The translations under genes and the position numbers were made by a program. The notes beneath the pieces are model-generated. The model saw only the letters and a program-made list of their open reading frames with translations. It did no database searches and had not been told where the DNA came from. Of a stretch of DNA of 64,000 nt, positions 18,068 to 27,542 are shown piece by piece (positions within the stretch are counted from its first letter, which is position 1; each line of letters begins with the position of its first letter). This DNA comes from Novosphingobium sp. (GTDB lineage: Bacteria; Pseudomonadota; Alphaproteobacteria; Sphingomonadales; Sphingomonadaceae). The DNA lies in NCBI GenBank assembly GCA_017745295.1, contig JAGHZR010000010.1, forward strand, positions 95,929 through 159,928. The letters run 5' to 3'.

Positions 18068-19690
18068 ATGAAGGTGCGGATTGCCCTTGATCTTGTCGGT
18101 CCCATGGCGCTGCGCCGCGAGGGCGAAGGCGTTTCGCTTCCTTCTTCCCGCAAGACGCGGGCGCTGCTCGCCTATCTGGCCGCCACCGACCGCCCGGCAA
18201 GGCGGGAGCACTTGTGCGGCCTGTTGTGGGACCTGCCTGACGATCCCCGAGGCGCGCTACGCTGGAGCCTTTCCAAGATCCGCCCCCTCGTGGACGACGC
18301 GGATCGCGTCCGGCTGATAGCCGAGGGGGAGACCGTCTCGCTCGATTGCTCGGACATCTGCGTGGACTGGCGCCGACTGCGCGAGGTCGCCGGCGGCGAT
18401 GTTCGCAAGGTCGGCTCGGAAATCCTCGAAGCGGCCGTCGCGCCGGAGGGAGAGTTGCTGGAAGGCGCGGAGATGCGGGCCTGCGACACGTTCCAGGGCT
18501 GGCTGGTGGCGATGCGGGAGGATACGCGCCGCTGGCAACTGACCATCCTGCGCGAACTGGTCGGCCGCTTTGCGGAACAGCAGGAGCGGCGCGAGCAGGC
18601 CCTTGCACTGGCGCGGCGCTGGTCGGCGCTCGATCCCTACGACGCGATCGCCCGCACCACGATGATCGACCTTCTGCGGTCAAGCGGGCGGGTGCAGGAA
18701 GCGGAGCAACAGCGCGGCGCGGCCATTCGCGCACTCGATGCGGCCGAATTGCGGGTTCCCGGGCAGCTTCGCACCAGGATCGGACCATCCGGCGCCAGCG
18801 CCCCGGCGAACGCCAGGCTAGAGGGAGAGCCGCCCCTGTATCAGCAAGTGCGCTTCTGCATGGCCAATGACGGAACCGGGCTGGCCTATTCAAGCGTCGG
18901 CAGCGGTCCGCCGCTCGTGAAGACCGCGAACTGGCTCAACCATCTCGAACACGATTTCGACAGTCCCGTCTGGCAGCACTGGATACGTAATCTGACGCAG
19001 TACCGCACCCTGTTCCGCTATGACGAGCGGGGTAACGGGCTGTCGGACTGGAACGTCCACGATATCGGGTTCGAGGCTTTCGTCGACGATCTTTCCAGCG
19101 TCGTGGATGCGGCCGGGCTGGAGACCTTCGATCTGTTCGGCGTGTCGCAGGGATGCAGCGTGGCGATCGCCTATGCGGTGCGCAATCCGGACCGGGTTCG
19201 CAAGCTTGTCCTCTACGGCGGCTATGCACTGGGTTGGGAACTGCGCGACACCCCCGACGAAGTGGCGATGCGCCGGGCGATGGTCACGTTGACCGGCACG
19301 GGCTGGGGCAGGAACAATCCGGCATTCCGCCAGATGTTCACCTCGCTCTTCTTTCCCGACATGCCGCCTCACGCGGCCGATTGGTTCAATGAACTCCAGA
19401 AGGTTTCGGCATCGCCGGAAAATGCCGTGAGGCTTCAGGAAGCCTTCGGGAAGATCGATGTGCAGGACATGGTGCCACGGGTCGTAACGCCTACCCTGGT
19501 GCTTCATTCGGACAAGGATGCGGTTATTCCGTTCTCATCGGGAAGAAGCCTGGCGGCGGCTATTCCCCATTCGCAATTCGTGCAGCTCGACAGCCTCAAT
19601 CACCTGGTGCTCGAGGACGAGCCGGCCTGGCTGCGAGCCGCGAGCGCGATCCGCACTTTCCTGGAAACCGAAATCCAATCCGGGAGGTGA
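18068..19690 (+). CDS. BTAD/SARP-like regulator fused to an alpha/beta hydrolase
   Basis: 540 aa with two parts. Residues 1-95 form an OmpR/SARP-like winged helix (SRKTRALLAYLA, HLCGLLWDLPDDPRGALRWSLSKIR). Residues ~95-250 are a bacterial transcriptional activation domain with helical pairs (EQALALARRWSALDPYDAIARTTMIDLL). From ~265 an alpha/beta hydrolase follows: nucleophile Ser360 in FGVSQGC, Asp484 in SDKDAVIP and His512 in LNHLVLED complete a full triad. The hydrolase part could sense or turn over a small ester or lactone that controls the regulator. The gene is divergent from the peptide/diiron oxygenase/osmC unit (170 nt gap), its likely target. The fusion is seen directly; the sensing role is inferred. 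Confidence 0.85.
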   Translation: MKVRIALDLVGPMALRREGEGVSLPSSRKTRALLAYLAATDRPARREHLCGLLWDLPDDPRGALRWSLSKIRPLVDDADRVRLIAEGETVSLDCSDICVDWRRLREVAGGDVRKVGSEILEAAVAPEGELLEGAEMRACDTFQGWLVAMREDTRRWQLTILRELVGRFAEQQERREQALALARRWSALDPYDAIARTTMIDLLRSSGRVQEAEQQRGAAIRALDAAELRVPGQLRTRIGPSGASAPANARLEGEPPLYQQVRFCMANDGTGLAYSSVGSGPPLVKTANWLNHLEHDFDSPVWQHWIRNLTQYRTLFRYDERGNGLSDWNVHDIGFEAFVDDLSSVVDAAGLETFDLFGVSQGCSVAIAYAVRNPDRVRKLVLYGGYALGWELRDTPDEVAMRRAMVTLTGTGWGRNNPAFRQMFTSLFFPDMPPHAADWFNELQKVSASPENAVRLQEAFGKIDVQDMVPRVVTPTLVLHSDKDAVIPFSSGRSLAAAIPHSQFVQLDSLNHLVLEDEPAWLRAASAIRTFLETEIQSGR

Positions 19691-19741
19691 GGCTCCGATC
19701 GACGGAACCGCCTTCGCGATCGAGCGGCACAGACAGACCGG

Positions 19742-20941
19742 CTACCCCAGCAGGACGGACGGTGCCATCAGCAGAGCGCCGACAACGAACGCGCAGCCGA
19801 CCAGCCCCCACCAGGAAACCCCTCTCGCCGCAACGCCCCAGGCGCCGCGCAATCGCGATGCGTAGATGATGATACCCGTCACGGCCAATCCGGTGAGCAG
19901 GCACCCGCACAGGAACCAGACGATCTTGCTTGCAAGGCCGCCCCATGTGCCAAAATGCAGCGGATCGGCCATCTCCGAGATGCGTTGGTGGGCAGACAGG
20001 GCTTGTCCTTCGATCCTCGCCACGACGCGCGATGTGTCTGGTTCGACCCAGACGGCATTGGCTTTCTCCGTGGTCAGCCAGGATTGCGCTTCTCCCTGAA
20101 AGCCGACCGCACCGACACCGGGAAACGGATACTGAACGCGGCGAATATCGAGATCCGGGAAGCTTTCCCTCGCCCGTTCCGCCAGGCGGTCCAGCGCTTC
20201 GCCGACTGGCTGTGCCTGCGCACGCCCGGTCTGCGGCGCCGGGTCGAGGGGAAACAGCACCGGCGCAGATGCCCCCAGCAATTCTACGAGATACCAGAGG
20301 CTCGTCACGATCACGAGGGACAGGAACCACAAGCTCCACAAACCCGCCAACCGGTGGAGATCGCCGCTGGCGGTGCGCCAGTCTCGCCAGCGGGGCCGAC
20401 GCAGAAAACCGCGCCAGAACTTCTTGTAGGTGACCAGGCCGCTTACAAGCGAAGCCAGCAGCACGAAGGCGAAGCCGGTGACGAGGGGCAAGCCGATAGC
20501 CACCGGCAGCATCAGTCGGCGATGAAAATCGCGCAGGAACCGCTGGGCGCCGCCGAAACCGGCAACGCGGTTGATCGTGCCGGTTGCCGGATCGACGAGG
20601 ACGCGGCGCCTGTGGCCGTCCGGGGCTTTCATCACGACGACGGTGGCGAACCAGGGATCCGGGCCGCGTTCGATCAGCTCGATCCGGCCGCCGGGAACGG
20701 CGGCCAGGGCATTGCCGGCGATCGTGCCCCAGCTTGCCTGAGACTGCCGCCCCGGCGAGGCCCGCATGGCCGGATCGGCAAGCCAGTCTATCTCGTTGCC
20801 GATGACGGCCAGCGTTCCCGACAGCAGGATCACCGTCAGGAACACCGAAAGCTTGAGGCCCAGCCAGGCATGAAGGCGCCACCAGCGCGAACGCGGTTTC
20901 GGCGCCTTCTTTCCGGCGAGGACAACGGATTGCGGGTTCAC
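19742..20941 (-). CDS. PepSY-associated TM protein (iron-siderophore reductase-like)
   Basis: About 399 aa inner-membrane protein. The GTG at 20941, 5 nt past the receptor's stop, is preferred because longer versions run far into the receptor gene. TM1 (LSVFLTVILLSGTLAVIG) is followed by a periplasmic PepSY region, then TM pairs around LPVAIGLPLVTGFAFVLLASLV and LAGLWSLWFLSLVIVTSLWYLV, and two C-terminal TMs. Conserved histidines (RLHAWLGL, DFHRRLMLP, DLHRLAGLW, DPLHFGTWGG) match the PepSY_TM family. Members next to siderophore receptors are thought to reduce Fe(III)-siderophores at the inner membrane. The position directly after a siderophore-type TBDR supports that role. Confidence 0.87.
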   Translation of the reverse strand: MNPQSVVLAGKKAPKPRSRWWRLHAWLGLKLSVFLTVILLSGTLAVIGNEIDWLADPAMRASPGRQSQASWGTIAGNALAAVPGGRIELIERGPDPWFATVVVMKAPDGHRRRVLVDPATGTINRVAGFGGAQRFLRDFHRRLMLPVAIGLPLVTGFAFVLLASLVSGLVTYKKFWRGFLRRPRWRDWRTASGDLHRLAGLWSLWFLSLVIVTSLWYLVELLGASAPVLFPLDPAPQTGRAQAQPVGEALDRLAERARESFPDLDIRRVQYPFPGVGAVGFQGEAQSWLTTEKANAVWVEPDTSRVVARIEGQALSAHQRISEMADPLHFGTWGGLASKIVWFLCGCLLTGLAVTGIIIYASRLRGAWGVAARGVSWWGLVGCAFVVGALLMAPSVLLG

Positions 20942-20946
20942 GGCGA

Positions 20947-23316
20947 TCAGAAGCGGTAGCCGACCGTTCCCGTGAACGTCTGCGGATCCCCGTAGCGACA
21001 GGCGTTGACGCCACTGGAAAGGCAGGAGGTGTACTTCTTGTCGAACAGGTTTCGCGCGTTGAACGCGAAGCGCCACGGGCCGGGCGACCACTCAACGATC
21101 GCATCGACCAGCGCATAGGCGGCATTGTCGAACGAGGCACCAACGATATTGCTGCGCCCGACGTAGCGTACCCCGGCCCCGGTCTTCACGTTCGTCAGGC
21201 CCAGTGCGCCCAGCCGATAGTCCGCAAAGGCCGAAAAGGTCTGGCGGGGTACGAAAGTCGGCCGCTGGCCCTGCTCTCCGGGATTGTTGGACCGCGTGAT
21301 CTCGGCGTCGAACCAGGCATAGGCCAGCAGCAGGTTCAGATCCTGCAAGACTTCCGCCTGCGCTTCCGCCTCGAAGCCGCGCACGCGTATTTCGCCGGTC
21401 TGAACGCTGAAGCCAGAAGCCTCGGGCCGTGTGTCCGGGGTCAGCACGTTGGTTTGCGTCAATTGATAGGCAGCGGCGCTGAGCAACAGCTTGGAACCGG
21501 GCTTCTGGTAGCGGATGCCCGCCTCGATCTGCTCTCCCCGACTGGGCACGAACCGGCCGCCTTCGAAGGTCGTGCCTATCTGCGGCGCGAACGACCGGGC
21601 GTAACTCGCATAAGGCGCAAGGCCGTTTTCACCGGCGTGGACCAGGCCCGCACGCCAGGTGAACGCATCGTCGTTTTGCTCGGAATCGACTCCGGTGGCG
21701 CGCAATCTGGTGCGGTTGCGGCTCCAGTCCTGACGGCCGCCCAGAACCACGATCCATTCGCCCAGTCGCATCTGGTCCTGGAAGTAGCCGCCGATCTGGC
21801 GGCTGCGCACGTCCGCGCCGCGATTGCGGCTCTGCCGCATGTCGACGACCGGCACGGCGCCGTAGACCGGCTCGTAGATGTTGATCGGCGTGACCGAGCC
21901 GTTCTGGAAGCGGTCGTTGCGGTAGGTCGGCAGATAGACATCCAGACCGGCCATCAATTCGTGCCGCACCGGACCGGTGTCGAGATCCAGGGCGATGCGG
22001 TTGTCGGTCGATAGCGCCGTGGTCTTCTCGCGCCGATAGCTCACCGTACGGGCGAGATTGCCCGCTGTCGTCACGGCGCCTACCTGAAGATAGTCCCAGG
22101 CCAGCTTGCCTTCGTAGTACCGCAGCGCGCTTTCGAAGCGCAGACTGTTGGAGAAGCGGTGGCTGAAACGGTATCCGGCGGTCCACTGATCGGCATCGTA
22201 GCGGTCGAAATCGGGCTCCCCGACGAACCGGTCGCGGGCGATCGCCCCGAGGGGAAGGCCTTGTCCCGTCACCAGCTGAACGCTCAGCGGCGCGGCGAAG
22301 TTCATGCGGATTTCCTGGTAGCTGCCAAGCAGCGTCAGTTCGGTGCCCTCACCGATACGCCAGGTCAGGGCCGGGGCGATGAAGCGCTTGTCGTCTTTGA
22401 TGTAATCGATGTCGGTATGGGAATCACGGATCAGACCGGTCAGGCGAATGGCAACGCGGTCGTTCAGAGGCCCGGTGAAATCGGCAGCCAGCTCCTTGCG
22501 CTCGAAGCTGCCGTACTGGGCGCGCACTTCTCCGAAGCGCGTGAAGGAGGGGCGCTTGCTCACCGCATTGATGATACCTCCGGGGCCGAGCTGGCCATAG
22601 AGCACCGAGTTCGCGCCGCGCATCACTTCGAGCCGCTCCAACGCGTAAGGCTCGATACCGCCTCCATAGGTCGATGCCTGGGGCTTCAGGCCGTCCAGCA
22701 AGATGCTGCCGTCGGCCGTATTTACCGGAAATCCGCGAAGATAGACGTTGTCCGCCGAACGCGCGAAGCTGGCCGGCTGTGTCGCCAGGCCGGGGGTATA
22801 ACCTAGGCTCTCGCTGATCGTCTTGGTGTTCATCGTCTCGATGAAGCGGGCATCGACCACGGAAACCGACTGCGGCGTCTCCAGCAGCACGGCCTCGGAC
22901 TTTCCGACGGACACGGCGTTGTCGATGCGCGCGGTGACAATAATCGAATCCTGGCCAGGTTCGCGCGGCGTTTCCTGCGAGATGCGCGACACCAGACGAT
23001 GGCCGCCTTGACCGTCCGACTGCGCAGAAAGGCCGCTCCCGGTTAACAGCAACTCAAGCGCCTGCCCGATCGGGAATCGCCCCTTTACACCTTTCGTACG
23101 CTTTCCGCGCACGAGATCGGCATCGGCGGATATCATCGTGCCCGCCTGCCGTCCCAACCGCGCCAAAGCGGCACCGAGCGGTCCCGAAGGCACATCGAAG
23201 CTCATTGCGGCGGGCGCTTCCTGCGCCGCTGCCGCGGGCAAGGCGGAGAGGGAAAAACCGGATAAGAGGACGATAGACGCAGCGCTGCGCACAAGGCCGG
23301 ACCTGAGAATAGACAT
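20947..23316 (-). CDS. TonB-dependent siderophore receptor with STN domain
   Basis: 789 aa. A Sec signal ending around AAAAQE is followed by an STN (secretin/TonB N-terminal) domain (about 38-115, FDVPSGPLGAALARLGRQAG), then SIIVTARIDNAVS as TonB box region, a plug (LEVMRGANSVLYGQLGPGGIINAVSKRP) and a 22-strand type barrel ending VGYRF. The plug sequence is typical of ferric-siderophore receptors of the FpvA/FhuE kind. The STN domain should contact the FecR protein encoded 74 nt upstream, so that ligand binding activates the FecI sigma factor. The PepSY reductase gene follows directly. Confidence 0.93.
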   Translation of the reverse strand: MSILRSGLVRSAASIVLLSGFSLSALPAAAAQEAPAAMSFDVPSGPLGAALARLGRQAGTMISADADLVRGKRTKGVKGRFPIGQALELLLTGSGLSAQSDGQGGHRLVSRISQETPREPGQDSIIVTARIDNAVSVGKSEAVLLETPQSVSVVDARFIETMNTKTISESLGYTPGLATQPASFARSADNVYLRGFPVNTADGSILLDGLKPQASTYGGGIEPYALERLEVMRGANSVLYGQLGPGGIINAVSKRPSFTRFGEVRAQYGSFERKELAADFTGPLNDRVAIRLTGLIRDSHTDIDYIKDDKRFIAPALTWRIGEGTELTLLGSYQEIRMNFAAPLSVQLVTGQGLPLGAIARDRFVGEPDFDRYDADQWTAGYRFSHRFSNSLRFESALRYYEGKLAWDYLQVGAVTTAGNLARTVSYRREKTTALSTDNRIALDLDTGPVRHELMAGLDVYLPTYRNDRFQNGSVTPINIYEPVYGAVPVVDMRQSRNRGADVRSRQIGGYFQDQMRLGEWIVVLGGRQDWSRNRTRLRATGVDSEQNDDAFTWRAGLVHAGENGLAPYASYARSFAPQIGTTFEGGRFVPSRGEQIEAGIRYQKPGSKLLLSAAAYQLTQTNVLTPDTRPEASGFSVQTGEIRVRGFEAEAQAEVLQDLNLLLAYAWFDAEITRSNNPGEQGQRPTFVPRQTFSAFADYRLGALGLTNVKTGAGVRYVGRSNIVGASFDNAAYALVDAIVEWSPGPWRFAFNARNLFDKKYTSCLSSGVNACRYGDPQTFTGTVGYRF

Positions 23317-23390
23317 GAAACTTCCGCCAATGAATTGCTTTCACTGAACGGGACGGTTGAACGCGCCGAATGGCTCATCCTCATGAAAAA

Positions 23391-24368
23391 TTATCGCGGT
23401 TCGATCACCAGCGTATCATCGGGTTGATACCTGATCGTGAGGCCGGCAGCGTCGGCCACACCGGAAAGTGCGCGATCGGGTTCGCTCAGGGGGTAGCTCC
23501 CAGTCACGTTCCGTCCGCGCAATTGTCCCGGATCGAAGCGGACTGGATGCTTTCTATAACGGGCGATTTCCGAGAGGACCTCGTCAACGGGACGGTCGTC
23601 CACTTCCAGCCAGCCACTCGTCCAAAGCGATGCTCGGGCAGGATCGATCCGGCCGAGTCCGATGACACCGGCCGGGGTGATGCGCGCCTGTTCGCCGGGG
23701 CCGAGCGTTCGGCAAGCGTCCGGCAGATCCGATGGACAAATTCGCACATGGGATTCGGTTACCATAACGCGCGTGCCTGCATCATCGCGGCGCACGGAAT
23801 AGGCCGTGCCCAGCGCTGTCGCTGTTCCATCTACGGTTCGGATAACGAAGGGACGATCCGGTGCCTTCGCGACCGATACGAACACCTGTCCGCGGGCCAG
23901 TTCGACGATGCGTTTGGAGCGCGTCATTTCGACTGCCACCACCGCGTCCGTATCGATCACAAGGTTCGAGCCGTCTTCCAGCGCCACGGTTTTCACCTGA
24001 CCCTTCGCGGTTTGGTAGGCTACCATATGGTCCTCGCTGGCCGTAAAGTGAGCCGCACTCCATCCCGTGACCACCAGCATCGCGACAAGAACAGCGGCAG
24101 CGGCCGTGCTTCGGCGCTTCATACGGGCCCGCGAGACCTGCCGTAGAGCGGCGTGTTCCAGATCGCCTGCTTCGTCCAGTGACTGATCGAAAGCCCGTAT
24201 CGCACTCCATGCCGCCCGGTGCGATGGATGCGCGCTTTCCCAGGCACGGAAGTCGGCCCGATCTGCATCACTCACCTCTTCGGAGTCGAGAAGCGCCGCC
24301 CAGCGCGCGGCAGTTTCGATCACTGCCGGTTCGATCACTGCCCGGCCTGGCTTGTGTTCAGTCGGCAT
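23391..24368 (-). CDS. FecR-type anti-sigma/signal transducer
   Basis: 325 aa. The N-terminal cytoplasmic part (FRAWESAHPSHRAAWSAI) is a DUF4880-like segment, then one TM (AAAVLVAMLVVTGWSAAHF, about 92-110), and a periplasmic FecR domain (VKTVALEDGSNLVIDTDA, GQVFVSVAKAPDRPFVI, TALGTAYSVR). The C-terminal lobe contacts the receptor's STN domain in this family. It overlaps the sigma factor gene by 11 nt (ATG within the 3' end), so the pair is translationally coupled. It controls the sigma factor in response to the siderophore receptor. Confidence 0.92.
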   Translation of the reverse strand: MPTEHKPGRAVIEPAVIETAARWAALLDSEEVSDADRADFRAWESAHPSHRAAWSAIRAFDQSLDEAGDLEHAALRQVSRARMKRRSTAAAAVLVAMLVVTGWSAAHFTASEDHMVAYQTAKGQVKTVALEDGSNLVIDTDAVVAVEMTRSKRIVELARGQVFVSVAKAPDRPFVIRTVDGTATALGTAYSVRRDDAGTRVMVTESHVRICPSDLPDACRTLGPGEQARITPAGVIGLGRIDPARASLWTSGWLEVDDRPVDEVLSEIARYRKHPVRFDPGQLRGRNVTGSYPLSEPDRALSGVADAAGLTIRYQPDDTLVIEPR

Positions 24369-24867
24369 AGGCCAGGATTACGCAGGCTGAATAAGCCGCA
24401 GCGATGTGACGCTTGACGGTGCTGATCGAAATTCCAAGTCGTTCCGCGATATCCGACTGACCAAGCCCTTCGATTCTGCGTAGCAGGAAAGTCTCCCGCG
24501 CTTGTACCGGCAAGCGTTCGAGGACACGCAGCACCATATCGAGGAACTGTGCGGCTTCGACGATGCGTTCCGGTGTGATCTCCTCGCCGTTCACGCCATG
24601 GAGCGCCTGCGCATCGATGATCGCGCGTTCCACATCCCGGCGGCGGACATCGTCGACAAGCAGCCGTCGCGCAATAGTCGCAAGGAAGGTACGAGGAGTC
24701 TCGATCCTGAGTTCCGTCGATTTCTCGACCAGGCGGCAGAAGGTATCCTGCGCCAAGTCCGCAGCACGATGCGGACATTCCGTTCGACGGCGCAACCAGG
24801 CACGCAGCCAGTCAACATGTTGGTCGTAAAGCGACCCCACATCGATCGCTGCATGTGCACGCGGCAT
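24358..24867 (-). CDS. FecI-type ECF sigma factor
   Basis: 169 aa. A strong ribosome site (AGGGGGG) precedes the ATG at 24867. Region 2 (LYDQHVDWLRAWLRRR...RAADLAQDTFCRLVEK) and region 4 (LERLPVQARETFLLRRIEGLGQSDIAERLGISISTVKRH) are intact. It directs RNA polymerase to promoters of the linked receptor once released by FecR. It is the first gene of the leftward FecI-FecR-TBDR-PepSY unit. The 260-bp stretch upstream holds the promoter region and short GCGGGA repeats next to tRNA-fMet. Confidence 0.93.
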   Translation of the reverse strand: MPRAHAAIDVGSLYDQHVDWLRAWLRRRTECPHRAADLAQDTFCRLVEKSTELRIETPRTFLATIARRLLVDDVRRRDVERAIIDAQALHGVNGEEITPERIVEAAQFLDMVLRVLERLPVQARETFLLRRIEGLGQSDIAERLGISISTVKRHIAAAYSACVILAYAD

Positions 24868-25126
24868 TAGCCCCCCTTGCTGTCGCCGCCCAAAGTAAGC
24901 GAGAACAGTTGGTCAACTAAGGTAAATGCAAAGCATTCGCAATATCCATTGCCGCGGCGCCCCAAATGCTACCCCCAAAAATTCAAATGACTCTGGGTGC
25001 ATGGAGTGGGACACAGCGGGATGCACGACCACACCGCGGGATGATCAAAAATATTTGATGTGTTTGGGAAAGTGTTCGCCGGTGGATGTCACCGGACAGA
25101 GCGGGACATTCGGTCCTGTGCGGTGT
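24868..25126. other. Intergenic stretch with phased GNGGGA repeats beside tRNA-fMet
   Basis: No gene is seen. Four short direct repeats occur: GTGGGACA at 25006, GCGGGATG at 25016 and 25036, and GCGGGACA at 25101, at spacings of 10, 20 and 65 nt. The stretch abuts the 3' (CCA) end of a tRNA gene, a common integration site, but no integrase gene lies in the window. Confidence 0.3.
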
Positions 25127-25203
<77 letters not shown>

Positions 25204-25316
25204 TCATCTGTGTTGTGCGTTCATTTGGAACGCGAAGAGGGCCTGCGAGGGCCCTCTTTGGGGCACGTTAGTGCCCTTTGTCATTGTGATGGGTTTTTCA
25301 GCACGCCGGCTTCAAT

Positions 25317-25439
25317 GCCTGGCGACGTCCTACTCTTCCAACAGTGACCCACCCGATCCCATCTCGAACTCGGCCGTGAAACCTGACAGCGCCAATGGTA
25401 CTAACGCTCAAGCGTTGGAAGAGTAGGACGTCGCCAGGC
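25317..25439 (+). rRNA. 5S rRNA, chimeric 5' end
   Basis: From about 25343 the sequence follows an alphaproteobacterial 5S rRNA (GTGACCCACCCGATCCCATC, then CGTGAAACCTGACAGCGCC and the 3' end TCGCCAGGC). The first ~26 nt are not a normal 5' end. They are the exact reverse complement of this gene's own 3' end, extending well beyond the natural helix I. The true 5' ~20 nt therefore appear to be replaced. No 23S precedes it. A functional 5S from this copy is doubtful. Confidence 0.7.
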
Positions 25440-25553
25440 ATTGAAGCCGGCGTGCTGAAAACCCATCACAATGACAAAGGGCACAACAGTGCCCCAAAGA
25501 GGGCCCTCGCAGGCCCTCTTCGCGTTCCAAAAGAACGCACAACACAGATGACG

Positions 25554-25630
<77 letters not shown>

Positions 25631-25643
25631 TCCAGTCCCAAGT

Positions 25644-25799
25644 CTACCGTCCCGCTACGCCCGTAAGCGTCCGCTCGGCACCGTCGGTGGAAGCGGTAGC
25701 CAGTGAACGATTTCGATCTAAGATGTTCCTCTGCTTGGGAGCCGGCACGACCGTGGCGTCGATGATCTGCCCACCCAAGACGAGATAACCCCTCTCGCA
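25644..25799 (-). mobile_element. IS5-family transposase remnant
   Basis: On the minus strand, 25799-25725 encodes ERGYLVLGGQIIDATVVPAP followed by KQRN, a recognisable block of IS5-type DDE transposases that includes a conserved Asp. The rest of the transposase, both terminal repeats and any start codon are missing, and the reading continues into unrelated residues to a stop at 25644. It is a scrap of a decayed element between the rRNA junction and the broken receptor gene. Confidence 0.6.
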
Positions 25800-25844
25800 G
25801 CTTGTCGATCGCCTTGGCCTTGACCAGGCTCTCAGGACACCAGC

Positions 25845-27243
25845 GTCAGCTTCCTGACCCCAGTCGACACCGCAACGTTCGACCGTGTCGAAGTCGTGCG
25901 CGGCGCCAGCGGCTTGCTGAAGGGCGTGGGCAACCCGTCCGCGGCGATCAACCTCGTGCTCAAGCGCCCGACCAGCGAATTGCAGGGCTATGCCTCGGTC
26001 AGCGCCGGATCGTGGAACCGCTATCGCGGCGAGGCGGACATCTTCGGCCCGCTCAACGCGGAAGGCACCCTGCGCGCCCGCGCTGTCGCCGCCTTCGAAA
26101 GCCGCGACAACTTTTCCGACTATTACCACAAGGAAGCCCAGACCTATTACGGCATCCTCGAATACGACCTGACGCCGGACACGCTGGTCGATGCCGGGAT
26201 CGAGTACCAGTATTCCCATACCGACGGTTCGACTTACGGCGCCATCCCGCCGTTCCGGTCGGATGGGACGCGCTTCATCGCGAAGCGGTCGTGGAGTCCG
26301 TCCAGCAAGGGGGCCTATCTGGATAGCCAAGAGCCGCAAGCTCTTCGTGGACGTGGAGCACGATTTCTCGCCCGACTGGCAGGCCCGCATCCGACTGACG
26401 GATTCGCGCCTCATCCGGGACATGCTGGTGCGCCAGATCTATGCGGCCGTCCCGCCGAACCGGCAGACCGGCATGGCGCCGATCTACAACACGACGCTGA
26501 CGCCCGACCGCAAGGCCAAGGCCATCGATGCCCAAGTCACGGGCCATGCCGATCTTGGCGGTTGGGACGCAGATTTCGTAGCCGGCTATTCGCGGACCCG
26601 CGGCGTCCTGCACCGCACGGATACGACCAAAAATGAACCGACCATCCTGCTGGCCAATTGGAATGGGGAATTCGCACCGCTTAAGGACTGGTCCGGCGCT
26701 TCGGTCGTCCAGCGCCGCACTACGGAGCGCGAAAGCAGCCTCTACGGCACTGCCCGCTTGCGCCCGCTCGATGGCCTTTCGGTGATCCTCGGCACCAATT
26801 TCACGACGTACAAGCTGCGCGACGTCGTCAACGGCACGCTCAGCCGCAAGCTCGATGAAAGCGGCAAGTTCGTGCCTTGTGCCGGTGTAGTCTACCACTT
26901 CGCGAAGAACCTCTCGGTCTATGCCAGTTACACGCAGATCTTCTCACCCGCCTCGGTCTACGACGCCGACGACAAGGTCCTCGATCCGGTCACCGGCAAC
27001 AATTACGAGGCCGGAATCAAGGGCGAGTTCCTGGGCGGCAAGCTCAACACCAGCATCGCCGGGTTCCTCATAAAGCAGAACAACGTGGCGGTCGCCGTCC
27101 CCGGTGCAACGGGCCCAGCCATTGCCCAGACCGCCCGAGGACAGACCCGGCGATACGCTGGAACTGGCCGTTCCGGTCGAATTCTTCATACGTTGAACGC
27201 GATCCGGGTGAACGTCGGCAGGAAACCGCCCGGATCCCTTTGA
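25845..27243 (+). pseudogene. Broken TonB-dependent receptor (5' truncated, frameshifted)
   Basis: The reading begins abruptly inside the plug domain (FDRVEVVRGASGLLKGVGNP), with no signal peptide, STN or TonB box. It continues into barrel strands, shifts frame near 26300-26330 (close to a GGGGG run), then resumes (SRKLFVDVEHDFSPDWQARI ... LSVYASYTQIFSPASVYD). It loses similarity near 27130, and no C-terminal barrel strand ending in Phe is seen. The plug and barrel style is that of the FpvA/FhuE-like siderophore receptors. The 5' break coincides with the IS5 scrap and the rRNA junction, so loss of the N-terminus may date from that rearrangement or reflect an assembly join. Confidence 0.82.
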
Positions 27244-27542
27244 CCGTCCGGGGCAGATTGCCGCGCGCAAGCGTTACGTCATCCCGTCAACCGGCATGGG
27301 TGATCTCGGCGATGATGAAACTTGCGCTTCCGGGACTGTCCTCATGCTCCAGCGGAAGCCCGATCTGGCGCAAGGTGACGTTCCGGGCTTTATTTCCTTA
27401 CGCCATGGCGCACCGCCGAATATGCGTGTAGGACGCAGCCGTCCAGGAGGCGACTGGGTAGCGTGTGACGTCTTCGTCCTGCGTTCCGATTCCACGCGCA
27501 CCGTTCTTAGAATCCACCGCGCGAAGTGAGCCTGCCCTACTG
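27244..27542. other. Non-coding stretch with a possible protein C-terminal relic
   Basis: No intact gene. On the minus strand about 27400-27290 reads RNVTLRQIGLPLEHEDSPGS then ASFIIAEITHAG to a stop, a protein-like ending with no start and an upstream TAA. It may be a leftover of a deleted gene. The promoter for rsgA must lie near the right end. Confidence 0.3.

Noticed and set aside
25301..25440. The central palindrome as an ordinary intrinsic terminator
   Set aside because: It contains 5S rRNA sequence and extends to whole tRNA genes on both sides, far beyond a terminator hairpin.
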